DNA of 64,000 bases from Roseivivax lentus (GTDB lineage: Bacteria > Pseudomonadota > Alphaproteobacteria > Rhodobacterales > Rhodobacteraceae). Under the pieces are notes generated by a model that saw only the letters and a list, made by a program, of their open reading frames with translations, did not search any database and had not been told where the DNA came from. The stretch is taken from the NCBI RefSeq assembly GCF_900156805.1, contig NZ_FTOQ01000003.1:124001-188000 (forward strand). The letters are read 5' to 3'. Positions 24,287 to 33,393 of this stretch are shown piece by piece. Position 1 is the first letter of the stretch. Each line of letters starts with the position of its first letter. The translations under genes were made by a program, and so were the position numbers.

Positions 24287-24449
24287 GGGGCAATCTCCTA
24301 AATGCGCTGGAATATGACATGGAGCGATGCGCGGCGGGGGAAAGGCAAAACTGCGTCCTTTTGACCCTCCGCGCGGCACCGAACGGCAAAGCCCCGCCGA
24401 ACGGGCCTGATGGCTGCGGCGGCACGATCGACGCGCCGCCGCGCCTGGG

Positions 24450-25742
24450 TCAGTGGCCGGCCTTGGCCAGCGCCTGGTCGAGATCGGCAATCAGGTCCTC
24501 GGCATCCTCGATCCCGATGGAGATCCGCACGACATTCGGCGCCGCACCCGCCGCGACCTGCTGCTCTTCGGTCAGCTGGCGGTGGGTGGTGGAGGCCGAA
24601 TGGATCACGAGGCTGCGGGTATCGCCGAGATTGGCGACGTGGCTGAAAAGCTCGAGGCTGTCCACGAAGGTCTTGCAGGCCTCGTAGCCGCCCTTCAGCG
24701 TCACCGTGAAGAGCCCGCCTGCGCCCTTGGGGCAGATCCGCGGCACCCGGTCGAAATAGGGCGAGGAGGGCAGGCCGGCATAGGTCACGGCCTCGACGGC
24801 GTCGTGGTTTTCAAGCCATCCCGCCACGGTCTCGGCGTTCTCCACGTGCTTTTTCATGCGCAGGGACAATGTTTCGATCCCCATCAGCGTATAATGCGCC
24901 GCCTGCGGATTGAGCGTCATGCCGAGATCGCGCAGACCGACGGCGATGCCGTGGAAGGTGAAGGCGAGATGCCCGAAGGTCTCGTGGAACTTGAGGCCGT
25001 GATAGGCGGGCTCGGGTTCGCTGAGCGAGGGGAACTTGCCCGAGGCGGACCAGTCGAACTTGCCGGAATCGATCACCACCCCGCCGGTCACGGTGCCGTT
25101 GCCCGTGAGGAACTTGGTCATGGAATGCACGACCAGCGTCGCCCCATGCTCGATGGGCCGGCAGAGATACGGCGTGGCCGAGGTGTTGTCGACGATGAGC
25201 GGCAGGCCCGCCGCATCCGCGACCTTGGCCGCCGCGTCGAGATCGGTGATGTAGCCGCCCGGATTCGCGATCGACTCGCAGAAGATTGCGCGGGTGTCGT
25301 CGTCGATGGCCGCCGCGACCGCGTCCATGTCGTCGAAATCGACGAATTTCGCGGACCAGCCGAAGCGCTTGATGGTCTGGCTGAACTGGGTGACCGAGCC
25401 GCCGTAGAGACGCGTCGAGACGACGATGTTGCGCCCGGGCCCCATCAGCGGGAAGAGCGCCATGATCTGCGCTGCGTGGCCCGAGGAGCAGCAGACCGCC
25501 CCCACGCCGCCTTCGAGCATCGCCATCTTTTCCTGCAGAACCGCTACGGTGGGGTTCGTGAGGCGGGAATAGATGAAGCCCACCTCCTGCAGGTTGAAGA
25601 GCGCCGCCGCGTGATCGGCGTCGCGGAAGACATAGGCGGTGGTCTGGTAGATCGGCGTCTGGCGCGCGCCGGTGGCCGGGTCGGGCCGGGCGCCCGCGTG
25701 GATCAGCAGCGTGTCGAAGCCGTATTGCGGTTGGTCGGTCAT
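24450..25742 (-). CDS. metY: O-acetylhomoserine sulfhydrylase (MetY-type)
   Basis: 430-residue PLP enzyme of the Cys/Met-metabolism family. It makes homocysteine from O-acetylhomoserine and sulfide, or methionine with methanethiol. N-terminal [34 protein letters not shown] is characteristic of MetY; PLP Lys210 lies in [28 protein letters not shown] and YSRLTNPT also match. Start at MTDQPQYGF gives the usual length; an in-frame ATG 87 bases upstream adds a basic, unrelated tail. Divergent from the small monooxygenase-like gene. Confidence 0.93.
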   Translation of the reverse strand: MTDQPQYGFDTLLIHAGARPDPATGARQTPIYQTTAYVFRDADHAAALFNLQEVGFIYSRLTNPTVAVLQEKMAMLEGGVGAVCCSSGHAAQIMALFPLMGPGRNIVVSTRLYGGSVTQFSQTIKRFGWSAKFVDFDDMDAVAAAIDDDTRAIFCESIANPGGYITDLDAAAKVADAAGLPLIVDNTSATPYLCRPIEHGATLVVHSMTKFLTGNGTVTGGVVIDSGKFDWSASGKFPSLSEPEPAYHGLKFHETFGHLAFTFHGIAVGLRDLGMTLNPQAAHYTLMGIETLSLRMKKHVENAETVAGWLENHDAVEAVTYAGLPSSPYFDRVPRICPKGAGGLFTVTLKGGYEACKTFVDSLELFSHVANLGDTRSLVIHSASTTHRQLTEEQQVAAGAAPNVVRISIGIEDAEDLIADLDQALAKAGH

Positions 25743-25910
25743 GTCTGGGTCTCCCTGTTCCCTGTCACGCGGCACGCTAGGAGATCGGGACGAGGGAGAA
25801 AAGGTCTGCCGCTCGTCCGGCCGGGCCATTTCTGGCCGTTCATGCTATAATGCGCAGGTGCCGAGGCAGGTCACGTCGCGGGAAACCGGTCCATGAAGGA
25901 GGGGGTCCCC

Positions 25911-26207
25911 ATGATCATGCGTGTCTTTCAGGTCCGGACGCGGCCCGGACAGGAATCGGCGTTCGCGACATTCTTTCACGACACCGCCATCCCGCTGATG
26001 AAATCCACCGATGGCATCGTCGAGGTGCTGCCCGGCGCGGCCCGTGCCGAGAGCCCGCGCGAATTTTGCTTAGTCATGGTCTGGCGCGATCTCGCGGCGC
26101 TGCAGGCCTTCGTGGGCGAGGATATCGACAGCCCGCATGTGGACGCGGCCGAGGCGGAGCTGGTCGAGCGCCGGGTGATCCGACATTACGATCTGATTAC
26201 GGGCTGA
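25911..26207 (+). CDS. Antibiotic-biosynthesis-monooxygenase (ABM) domain protein
   Basis: 98-residue single-domain protein of the dimeric ferredoxin-like ABM fold: MIMRVFQVRTRPGQESAFATFFHDTAIPLMKSTDGIVEVLPG...FCLVMVWRDLAALQAFVGED. Such proteins act as small cofactor-free oxygenases, haem-degrading enzymes or quinol-handling proteins; which one is not decided. ATG at 25911 is chosen because AAGGAGG ends 8 bases before it; the ATG at 25893 lacks a site. Convergent with the next gene, only 4 bases away. Confidence 0.8.
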   Translation: MIMRVFQVRTRPGQESAFATFFHDTAIPLMKSTDGIVEVLPGAARAESPREFCLVMVWRDLAALQAFVGEDIDSPHVDAAEAELVERRVIRHYDLITG

Positions 26208-26211
26208 GCGT

Positions 26212-27216
26212 TCAGCGCATCCAGAAGCCGTTGCGCTTGATCTTGTTGCGGATCGCCTGTTCCTTGCGGGGCAGGTCGTCCTGATCGAAGAGCGCGCGGA
26301 CCTTGGCCCCGCGCCCCTGGTAGACCATGCGCTTGATCGGCTCGTATTCCTTCAGCACCTTCTTGACGCGGTTGGGCGCGGTGATGGCTTCCAGCGTGTC
26401 GATCACGCCCTGATCCTCGCGCGCATAGAGCATGGGCAGCATGCGGTAGTGGCAGGTCGTCCGGCCATCGAGCCATCCCGGCTCGAGCGCGTCGCGCCCG
26501 CCGCCGAGCCCGTGGATGACGAGCGGCAGGGCCACCTGGTCGAGCCAGGGATCGAGGCTCTGGCAGACAAGCTCCGGCGGCGCGTCGTCCCGGATCGTGA
26601 GCGCGTAGTCGAGGAAGCGCTCGGCGAAGGGCCGGGCGGCCTTGTAGTAGAAAAAGCCCGCGTTGAAATAGAGATAGCGCTGCCAGTATTCGTCGGGCTG
26701 CGTGAGGTCGAGCGAGGTCTCGAAATCGAGCCCGAACCGGTCGTAGAGGCTTTTCCAGGTGGCAGCGTAGCCCGGGCCGTAAAGCTCGATCTCGGGCCAG
26801 GTGCCCTCGCGCTTCAGCGATGCGGTGGGGCGGGCGTAATCGATGGGCGCCGCCGACAGATCGCCGGTGATCAGCGTGTCGGTGTCGAAGAAGAGAAACG
26901 GCTCTGCCTCGGGCAGCGCGAAGAGTGCCTCGATCTTGTTGCCGTAAGGATAGGCATGACCGAAATGGCGGCTCTCGAAGGGCAGGAAGGTCGCACCCTG
27001 ATCCTCCAGAAGCGCGCGCAGCTCGGGCGACTGGATGCGCGGATCGTGATGCCAGAGAGCGCCCGGCTGCGGTTCGGCGATGAAGAGGTTGAACCGGTCG
27101 CCGGTGGTGTGCGCATTGAGCGACAGCGCGAAGAGTGCGGCCTCGTAACCGAGCCGCCCCTCTTGTCCGACGATCAGAAGATTGACCCGCTTGGGCGGGG
27201 CTTTCCTGCGTGCCAT
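26212..27216 (-). CDS. Glycosyltransferase-like protein (DxD motif)
   Basis: 334 residues, soluble. The N-terminal VNLLIVGQEGRLGYEAALFALSL and the motif EPFLFFDTDTLITGDL resemble a GT-A fold, in which DxD binds the metal and nucleotide sugar; YFNAGFFYYKAARPFAERFL and LDQVALPLVIHGL are typical acceptor-side segments of GT8-like enzymes. No exact family is certain. The C-terminus is strongly basic (IRNKIKRNGFWMR). The UPF0173 gene lies upstream on the same strand across a 92-base hairpin-containing gap. Confidence 0.65.
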   Translation of the reverse strand: MARRKAPPKRVNLLIVGQEGRLGYEAALFALSLNAHTTGDRFNLFIAEPQPGALWHHDPRIQSPELRALLEDQGATFLPFESRHFGHAYPYGNKIEALFALPEAEPFLFFDTDTLITGDLSAAPIDYARPTASLKREGTWPEIELYGPGYAATWKSLYDRFGLDFETSLDLTQPDEYWQRYLYFNAGFFYYKAARPFAERFLDYALTIRDDAPPELVCQSLDPWLDQVALPLVIHGLGGGRDALEPGWLDGRTTCHYRMLPMLYAREDQGVIDTLEAITAPNRVKKVLKEYEPIKRMVYQGRGAKVRALFDQDDLPRKEQAIRNKIKRNGFWMR

Positions 27217-27260
27217 GCCGACTGCTCTTGCCTTTTGCGGCGGAGGTTAACCGTGATGGC

Positions 27261-27299
27261 GCGGGCGGCAAAGAGCCGGTTTTGCAAATCGCCGCCCGC
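27261..27299 (-). terminator. Inverted repeat behind UPF0173 gene
   Basis: Perfect 9-base arms GCGGGCGGC and GCCGCCCGC (27261-27269 with 27291-27299) separated by 21 bases. It sits right after the UPF0173 stop codon on the minus strand. No T tract, so a weak or Rho-assisted terminator at best. Confidence 0.4.
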
Positions 27300-27308
27300 T
27301 GTGGCCGA

Positions 27309-27998
27309 TCAGAACGTGATGGGGGTCAGGACCTCGGGCTCGATGACGTCCACGCCGGGCAGGGCCTCCTTCAGCGCGTCCGCCGATTGTTCCAGCAGCG
27401 GGAAGGTCTTGTAGTGGCAGGGAATGACCGTCTTGAAATCGAAGAAGGTCTTGGCGGCATAGGCGGCACGTTTCATGTCCATGGTGAAATGCCCGCCCGC
27501 GCAGAGAATGCCGGTCTGTGGCGCGTGCAGATCGTTGAAGACCTTCATGTCGGCCATCACGTCCGTGTCGCCCGAGACATAGACGGTGTGCCCCTCGGCC
27601 GCGATCATGTAGCCGCATTCGCTGCCCACGGCGACCGGGCCCTCGGCGGTCTTGAAGGTTGAGGAATGGGTGGCATGGACCATCGTGACCTTGACGCCCG
27701 CCAGATCGACCGTGCCGCCCTTGTTGAACCCGAGAGTCTCGAGGCCCTGATCGCCGAGATAGGTGGCGAGATCGGCGATGGCGACCACGGGCGCGCCGGT
27801 CTCGCGGGCGATCTCCATGACCTCGTCGGCATGGTCGAAATGCGCGTGGGTCAGCAGGATATGGGTGGCGCCCGCCAGGGCGTCGCTGCGGCGGTCGTCG
27901 GGAAAGACCGGGTTCCCGGCCAGCCACGGGTCCAGAAGGATGACCGCGTCGGCGGCCTCGATGCGGAAGGAGGCATGTCCGAGAAAGGTGATCTTCAT
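27309..27998 (-). CDS. UPF0173 metal-dependent hydrolase
   Basis: 229-residue metallo-beta-lactamase-fold protein. Starts MKITFLGHASFRIE, has the zinc motif THAHFDHADE (HxHxDH), then VSGDTDVMADM and PCHYKTFPLL with the remaining metal ligands. This is the UPF0173/YtkL-type family; the substrate is not known. ATG at 27998 with GAGACAGACAC upstream. Divergent from gatC across 391 bases. Confidence 0.9.
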   Translation of the reverse strand: MKITFLGHASFRIEAADAVILLDPWLAGNPVFPDDRRSDALAGATHILLTHAHFDHADEVMEIARETGAPVVAIADLATYLGDQGLETLGFNKGGTVDLAGVKVTMVHATHSSTFKTAEGPVAVGSECGYMIAAEGHTVYVSGDTDVMADMKVFNDLHAPQTGILCAGGHFTMDMKRAAYAAKTFFDFKTVIPCHYKTFPLLEQSADALKEALPGVDVIEPEVLTPITF

Positions 27999-28389
27999 GT
28001 GTCTGTCTCCGGTCGGTTCCTGTGATCCGGGTGGAGGATAGCATGTTCCGCGGCAGGGGCGAGGCCTGCCGCGCCACGCGTGGCGCGGGGGCATGCGGGC
28101 CGGTCCGGGGCATCGAACCCCGGCCCGTCCCGACGAGAGGCCAGCCTCTCGCGCTCTCCGGCGGTTTTCCGGAAAGATGAAGGAAGGGGCTTGGCGCCTT
28201 GCCGGGCAGAGGGCGGCGCGGGCCCGGGCTGCGGGGGCCGCGGGGCGGGAAAACAAGTCGCCCCGTGCCTCCCCGCGCGGCGGTGCCGCGGCCGCGGGCG
28301 GATTTGACCCGGCGGGCGGCTTGCGGGGCGCGGGCGCGGGCGATAAACGCGGGGCAACGTTTCGCACCGCAGGAAAGAGGTCGTCGCCC
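27999..28389. other. Intergenic region UPF0173-gatC
   Basis: 391 bases between divergent genes, very GC-rich. About 28095-28182 carries a structured repeat on the minus strand. Several in-frame starts upstream of gatC exist, but the added sequence is low-complexity Ala/Gly/Arg and not gatC-like. No tRNA or small gene could be supported. Confidence 0.5.
28095..28182 (-). repeat. Structured intergenic element, copy C (diverged)
   Basis: Read on the minus strand it begins CTTCATCTTTCCGGAAAACC, nearly the start of copies A and B, then a hairpin CGAGAGGC-CA-GCCTCTCG (28134-28151) and a second CCGGGG-7 bases-CCCCGG (28105-28123). The shared start and hairpin layout suggest the same family, but the conserved middle hairpin of A and B is not preserved in sequence. 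Confidence 0.5.
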
Positions 28390-28677
28390 ATGTCGATCGA
28401 CGAAAAGACCGCAGCACACGTGGCCAAGCTCGCCCGGATCCGGGTGGATGACGCGCGGCTTCCCGAATTGGCGCAGGAATTCAACACCATCCTCGGCTTC
28501 ATCGAGCAGCTTTCCGAGGTCGATGTGGAGGGCGTGGAGCCCATGGTCTCGGTCGAGCCCATGCGGCTCAAGCGCCGCGCGGACTTGGTGACCGACGGCA
28601 ACCAGCAGGCCAAGGTCCTGTCGAACGCGCCCGATGCGCGCGAGGGCTTTTTTGCGGTTCCGAAGGTGGTGGAATAA
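28390..28677 (+). CDS. gatC: Asp/Glu-tRNA amidotransferase subunit C
   Basis: 95 residues, normal GatC size from the ATG at 28390. Pattern [52 protein letters not shown] is diagnostic, and [14 protein letters not shown] closes the protein. GatC stabilises the GatA-GatB complex that converts misacylated Glu-tRNAGln (or Asp-tRNAAsn) to the amide form. The stop TAA overlaps the gatA ATG by one base. Confidence 0.95.
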   Translation: MSIDEKTAAHVAKLARIRVDDARLPELAQEFNTILGFIEQLSEVDVEGVEPMVSVEPMRLKRRADLVTDGNQQAKVLSNAPDAREGFFAVPKVVE

Positions 28678-30158
28678 TGTCCGAACTGACCAAGATGACG
28701 ATCGCCGCCGCCCGCGATGCGCTGGGCAAGGGCGAGGTGACGAGCCTCGAGCTGACCGAGGCCTGCCTCACGGCCATCGACGGCGCCGATGCGCTCGGTG
28801 CCTTCGTGCATAAGACGCCCGATCTCGCGCGCGAGATGGCCGCTGCCGCCGATGCGCGCATCAAGGCGGGCGAGGCGGACAAGCTCACCGGCATCCCGCT
28901 CGGGATCAAGGACCTGTTCTGCACCAAGGGCGTGCCGTCACAGGCGGCAAGCCGCATCCTCGAGGGTTTCAGGCCGGAATACGAATCGACCGTCAGCCAG
29001 AAGCTCTTCGACGCGGGCGCGGTCATGCTGGGCAAGCTCAACATGGACGAGTTCGCCATGGGCTCGTCGAACGAGACCTCGGTCTACGGCAATGCGGTCA
29101 ACCCCTGGCGGGTGAACGGCCAGGACCTGACGCCCGGCGGCTCCTCGGGGGGCTCCGCCGCGGCCGTCGCGGCCGATCTCTGCCTTGGCGCCACCGGCAC
29201 CGATACCGGCGGCTCAATCCGCCAGCCCGCGGCCTTCACCGGCATCACCGGGCTGAAGCCCACCTATGGGCGGTGTTCGCGCTGGGGCATCGTCGCCTTC
29301 GCCTCCTCGCTCGATCAGGCGGGGCCGATGGCCAAGGATGTGCGCGATTGCGCCATCATGCTCGAGGCGATGTGCGGGCACGATCCGAAGGATTCCACCT
29401 CCGCCGATCTCGAGGTGCCGGATTTCGAGGCGATGCTGACGGGCGACATCCGCGGCAAGACCATCGGAATCCCCCGCGAATACCGCATGGACGGCATGCC
29501 CGCCGAGATCGAGGCGCTCTGGGCCGAGGGCCGCAAGATGCTTCAGGATGCGGGCGCGAAGATCGTCGACATCTCGCTGCCGCACACGAAATACGCGCTG
29601 CCCACCTATTACGTGATCGCCCCCGCCGAGGCGTCGTCGAACCTCGCGCGGTATGACGGTGTGCGTTTCGGCCACCGGGCGAAGCTGAGCCAGGGCGACG
29701 GCATCACCGAGATGTACGAAAAGACCCGCGCCGAAGGCTTCGGCCCCGAGGTGCAGCGCCGGGTGATGATCGGCACCTACGTGCTGTCGGCGGGCTTCTA
29801 TGACGCCTATTACAACCGCGCCCGCAAGGTCCGAACGCTGATCAAGCGCGACTTCGAGGACGCCTTCGCGCAAGGCGTCGACGCGATCCTGACGCCCGCG
29901 ACGCCCTCGGCGGCCTTTCCGCTGGGCCAGTCGGATGATGCGGACCCCGTTGCGATGTATCTCAACGATGTGTTCACGGTGACCGTGAACCTTGCCGGAC
30001 TTCCGGGTATAGCTGTGCCTGCGGGCCAGGACGGGCAGGGCCTGCCCCTGGGTCTGCAACTGATCGGACGGCCTTGGGAAGAGGGTGATCTGCTGAATAC
30101 CGCCTATGCGCTGGAGCGCGCGGCCGGGTTCGTGGGCAAACCCGAGAAATGGTGGTAA
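28677..30158 (+). CDS. gatA: Asp/Glu-tRNA amidotransferase subunit A
   Basis: 493-residue amidase-signature enzyme that releases ammonia from glutamine for tRNA-bound Glu/Asp. The catalytic Lys-cisSer-Ser triad is visible: [14 protein letters not shown] for Lys and [35 protein letters not shown] for both serines. C-terminal [19 protein letters not shown] is the usual ending. Translationally coupled to gatC. gatB is not in the window next to it; a lipoprotein gene follows. Confidence 0.96.
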   Translation: MSELTKMTIAAARDALGKGEVTSLELTEACLTAIDGADALGAFVHKTPDLAREMAAAADARIKAGEADKLTGIPLGIKDLFCTKGVPSQAASRILEGFRPEYESTVSQKLFDAGAVMLGKLNMDEFAMGSSNETSVYGNAVNPWRVNGQDLTPGGSSGGSAAAVAADLCLGATGTDTGGSIRQPAAFTGITGLKPTYGRCSRWGIVAFASSLDQAGPMAKDVRDCAIMLEAMCGHDPKDSTSADLEVPDFEAMLTGDIRGKTIGIPREYRMDGMPAEIEALWAEGRKMLQDAGAKIVDISLPHTKYALPTYYVIAPAEASSNLARYDGVRFGHRAKLSQGDGITEMYEKTRAEGFGPEVQRRVMIGTYVLSAGFYDAYYNRARKVRTLIKRDFEDAFAQGVDAILTPATPSAAFPLGQSDDADPVAMYLNDVFTVTVNLAGLPGIAVPAGQDGQGLPLGLQLIGRPWEEGDLLNTAYALERAAGFVGKPEKWW

Positions 30159-30192
30159 CGCCCGGCCAGCCCGGTTTGGAGAGACACCGCTT

Positions 30193-30927
30193 ATGCGACG
30201 CCTGACGCCGACGACCCTGACGATCCTCACCTGCCTCGGCCTCGCGGCCTGCAGCCCGTCGGTTCCCGACAGCGGCGCGGGCGTGGGGTTCGACAATTAC
30301 GACAATTACGATCCGAACCGCCGCGCGGCGGTCGATGCGCAGTTGCAGGGCCGCACCAATGTCCAGCCCCCGGCGGGCGGTTTCGGCACCAGCGGGAGTG
30401 CTGCCGGCACGGGCACAGGCGGCGGCGGCGACGTGGCCGAGATGGCCGCCCGCGCGCTCGGCACGGAGACGAATTCCGGCGCGACGCCGATCCAGGCCTC
30501 TCCTTCCAATCCCGCGCCGCAGGTCGTGTCGAACAATGTCGGCATCTCCGGCGAGCAGGATTTCGACGCGGTCTCGGGCGAGCGCTCCATCGAGCAGGAC
30601 GCGGCGCTGATCGCGCAGAACCGCGCGCAATACCAGGTGATCCAGCCCGGCGCCGTGCCCCAGCGGCAGGGCAACGAGGGGCCAAACATCGTGGCCTATG
30701 CGCTGCAGACCACCAACGCGGTGGGCCAGCCGCTTTATCGCCGCAGCACCTTCGCCTCGAAGGAGAAGGAAGCGCGCAACTGCCGGGCCTATGCCTCGGA
30801 CGACCTCGCGCAGGAGGCGTTCCTCGCCGCCGGCGGCCCCGAGAAGGACCGCGAGGGGCTCGATGCCGATGGCGACGGTTTCGCCTGCCGGTGGAACCCG
30901 TCGGTTTTCCGCTCGGTGCGCGGCTGA
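30193..30927 (+). CDS. Lipoprotein with excalibur-like C-terminal domain
   Basis: 244 residues. Signal peptide with lipobox LGLAAC (lipidated Cys20). A long Gly/Ser/Asn/Gln-rich middle is probably disordered. The C-terminal end holds ARNCRAYASDD...DREGLDADGDGFACRWNP, an excalibur-type Ca2+-binding pattern (D-x-D-x-D-G with flanking Cys). Likely a periplasmic envelope protein; role unknown. The gene overlaps the amidase by 37 bases if the latter starts at its GTG. Confidence 0.82.
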   Translation: MRRLTPTTLTILTCLGLAACSPSVPDSGAGVGFDNYDNYDPNRRAAVDAQLQGRTNVQPPAGGFGTSGSAAGTGTGGGGDVAEMAARALGTETNSGATPIQASPSNPAPQVVSNNVGISGEQDFDAVSGERSIEQDAALIAQNRAQYQVIQPGAVPQRQGNEGPNIVAYALQTTNAVGQPLYRRSTFASKEKEARNCRAYASDDLAQEAFLAAGGPEKDREGLDADGDGFACRWNPSVFRSVRG

Positions 30928-31589
30928 TCGTCGAAGAGCACGCATCGCCCAATTGCGGGCCGCGGCGTGATGGCGCCCGCCCCGATCACGTCGTGCTGCA
31001 TTACACCGCGATGCAGAGTGCCGAGGCCGCGCTCAAGCGGCTGTGCCTGCCCGAGGCGGAGGTCTCCGCGCATTACCTGATCGCCGAGGATGGCCGCATC
31101 TGGCAGATGGTCGACGAGGCCGCGCGCGCCTGGCATGCCGGTGCCGGGTGCTGGCGCGGCATCGCCGACATGAATTCCCGCTCCATCGGCATCGAGCTGG
31201 CCAATACCGGCGCGCAGCCCTTCCCGGAGCCGCAGGTTGCCGCGCTCGAGGCGCTTCTGCCTGGTATCATGGCACGCTGGGACATCGCGCCCGAGGCGGT
31301 GATCGGCCATTCGGACATGGCGGTGGGGCGCAAGATCGACCCGGGCCGCCGCTTCGACTGGCGGCGACTGGCGCGGCGGGGTCTCGCGATCTGGCCCGAC
31401 CCGTGCGAGCCCGGCGATTTCCACGAGGACGCGGCACGCTTCGGCTATCATTGGGAGGCGGGCCAGGACGACGCGCTGCTCGCCGCGTTCCGCGCGCGGT
31501 TCCGGCCCGGTGCGGATGGGGCGCTGTGCGATGCGGATCGCGCGGTGATGGCCGCGCTCGCCGCGCAATGGCCCGGACCCGGGGCCTGA
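30891..31589 (+). CDS. N-acetylmuramoyl-L-alanine amidase (AmpD-type)
   Basis: 232 residues, Amidase_2 domain. Zinc ligands in VVLHYTAM (His) and AVIGHSDMAVGRKIDPGRRFDW (His and Asp), with SAHYLIAEDGRIWQMVDEAARAWHAG and NSRSIGIELANTG between, all as in AmpD. It cuts the bond between muramic acid and the stem peptide, either for cell-wall recycling in the cytoplasm or for wall turnover. No signal peptide, favouring recycling. GTG at 30891 is the only plausible start; it lies inside the lipoprotein gene. Confidence 0.88.
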   Translation: MEPVGFPLGARLIVEEHASPNCGPRRDGARPDHVVLHYTAMQSAEAALKRLCLPEAEVSAHYLIAEDGRIWQMVDEAARAWHAGAGCWRGIADMNSRSIGIELANTGAQPFPEPQVAALEALLPGIMARWDIAPEAVIGHSDMAVGRKIDPGRRFDWRRLARRGLAIWPDPCEPGDFHEDAARFGYHWEAGQDDALLAAFRARFRPGADGALCDADRAVMAALAAQWPGPGA

Positions 31590-31758
31590 TCGCGGGACAC
31601 CGCCGCCAAGCCGCGCAGGGGCCGCGGCGGAGGTCGACAAGCCGTCTGCGCCGGGGCCACGCCGCCTGCGTCGGAACGCCGCCCGGCGTGCCAAAGACCG
31701 AAATCGCCCTATTTCCTTCGCCAACGAAGGGATCCCTTTAACGGCACAGAGCAACGCT

Positions 31759-32772
31759 ATGAAAACGTGGTTCTTCTACGGTGTGGGCCTGTCCACCGTC
31801 CTGATCGGCACCGGCGCGGCGGCGCATGTGAACTGGTTCGTCCAGACCGATGCGGAGCCGCTGGCCAATGTCGCGGTCACCGACCCGATCTTCCTCGCCT
31901 GGTGCGTGCTGGCGGCCGGGATGGTCGCGTTTTCGGTCTGGCTGGACGGAAAGCTGCCGACCCCGCGCATCGTGCAATCGAAGCTGCGGCACGATTTCAT
32001 GGAAATCCTGCGCGTCTTCACCGGCATGAGTTTCCTGCTGACGGCCTATGACGGTGCTCTGGTCGCGCCGCACAAGCTGGCGGAAGGCGGTCTGGGCCTG
32101 ACGCTTTTGATCCTGCAGGCGGTCATCGGGATCCTGCTGATCGCCAATCGCTGGATCAAGGTCACGGCGGTCCTGATGCTTGTGCTGCATGCCGGGGTGA
32201 CGTGGAAATTCGGGTTCCTGCCCGCGCTCGAATACGCGATCGTTGTGGGCATCGCCTTCTTCCTGCTGTTCAATTCCTTCGAGAGCGAGGTCTGGCGCGA
32301 CCTGCTCAAGCCCTATTCCGTCGATGTGCTGCGTATCTGGACCGGCATTTCGCTCGTGGCACTGGCCGTGGGCGAGAAACTCGCGCCGAGCGCGATGGGG
32401 CAGGTCTTCGTGGCGCAGTACCAATGGAACTTCATGGAGGCGCTCGGCATCACGATCTTCGACGACCGGCTCTTCGTGCTGTCCGCGGGCATGGTGGAAG
32501 CGGTGCTCGGGATCGTGCTCATACTCGGGACGACCGTGCGCCTGGCCGTGCTGGCCTTGTCGATCATGATGGCGATCTCGAACATCGTTTTCATCCTGCA
32601 GGGCAACAACGAGGCCGCGCTTGTCGAGTTCATCGGGCACATGCCGATTATCGGGGTCGCCCTACTGCTGCTCTTGCTGGGCTACGGACAACGCCTGAGG
32701 ATCACCGATCTGCCGCCTGTGCGGAGCCTTTTGGGCGGGGTGGAGGAGCCGGTGCCCGTGCGGCCGCAATGA
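31759..32772 (+). CDS. Multi-pass membrane protein, DoxX-like
   Basis: 337 residues with eight or nine hydrophobic segments spread along the whole length and a short Pro-rich cytoplasmic tail. The repeated layout (LRVFTGMSFLLTAYDGALVAPHKL and LRIWTGISLVALAVGEKLAPSAM) suggests two related halves, reminiscent of DoxX/DoxD quinol-oxidase-subunit-like proteins. I would not assign a function. A hairpin CCTTCG-CCAA-CGAAGG (31715-31730) lies shortly upstream. Confidence 0.75.
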   Translation: MKTWFFYGVGLSTVLIGTGAAAHVNWFVQTDAEPLANVAVTDPIFLAWCVLAAGMVAFSVWLDGKLPTPRIVQSKLRHDFMEILRVFTGMSFLLTAYDGALVAPHKLAEGGLGLTLLILQAVIGILLIANRWIKVTAVLMLVLHAGVTWKFGFLPALEYAIVVGIAFFLLFNSFESEVWRDLLKPYSVDVLRIWTGISLVALAVGEKLAPSAMGQVFVAQYQWNFMEALGITIFDDRLFVLSAGMVEAVLGIVLILGTTVRLAVLALSIMMAISNIVFILQGNNEAALVEFIGHMPIIGVALLLLLLGYGQRLRITDLPPVRSLLGGVEEPVPVRPQ

Positions 32773-32919
32773 CCGGAGCGCCCGTGCCGTCGGCATGAGG
32801 TGCGACGTCAGCTCGGGCGGTTCAGGGCGCCTTCGTGGTTCCTATTGTGCATGTCCGGGCTTGCCTCCTCCGCCACCAAAGCGCTTGAAACCCCCGAGCG
32901 GAAGATCATCTCGCATCCC

Positions 32920-33393
32920 ATGTCATCGCTGCCCCCCGAAAACGTTCAGGACTATCCGCGTCCGCCCGCCCTCGCGCCGGTGGCCGCCACTCTGCGCGTC
33001 ATGCTCGCCGGGCAGACCATCGCCCAGACCTCCCGCGCGCTGCGGGTGCTCGAGACGCATCACGCGCCGACCTATTACATCCCTCCCGAAGATATCTCGG
33101 CCCGCCTGATCCCGGTCCGTGGCACGACCTTTTGCGAATGGAAGGGGCAGGCGGTCTATTTCGACGTAGAGGCCGGGGGCGTCTCCGCGCCGCGCGCCGC
33201 CTGGTCCTACCCGACCCCGAAGGCGCGTTTCGCGGATCTCGCCGGGTACATCTCCTTCTATGCCGGCGCGATGGAGGCCTGTTTCGTGGGTAAAACCCGC
33301 GTGCTGCCGCAGCCGGGCGATTTCTACGGCGGTTGGGTCACCCCGAACCTTCAGGGGCGCATCAAGGGTGCCGCGGGGACCGAGCATTGGTGA
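32920..33393 (+). CDS. DUF427 domain protein
   Basis: 157 residues from the ATG at 32920. The DUF427 beta-barrel pattern is clear: ARLIPVRGTTFCEWKGQAVYFDVEAGG...AAWSYPTPKARFADLAGYISFYAGAMEACFVGKTRVLPQPGDFYGGW. The family is widespread and uncharacterised. A longer frame from 32800 would add a hydrophobic N-terminus (FLLCMSGLASSA) of doubtful value. The stop overlaps the GTG start of the oxidoreductase (GTGA), so they are coupled. Confidence 0.85.
   Translation: MSSLPPENVQDYPRPPALAPVAATLRVMLAGQTIAQTSRALRVLETHHAPTYYIPPEDISARLIPVRGTTFCEWKGQAVYFDVEAGGVSAPRAAWSYPTPKARFADLAGYISFYAGAMEACFVGKTRVLPQPGDFYGGWVTPNLQGRIKGAAGTEHW

Noticed and set aside
28105-28123. tRNA T-arm-like sequence (CGGGG-TTCGATG-CCCCG on the minus strand)
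   Set aside because: No acceptor stem, D arm or anticodon arm can be folded around it; it is one hairpin of a repeat element.
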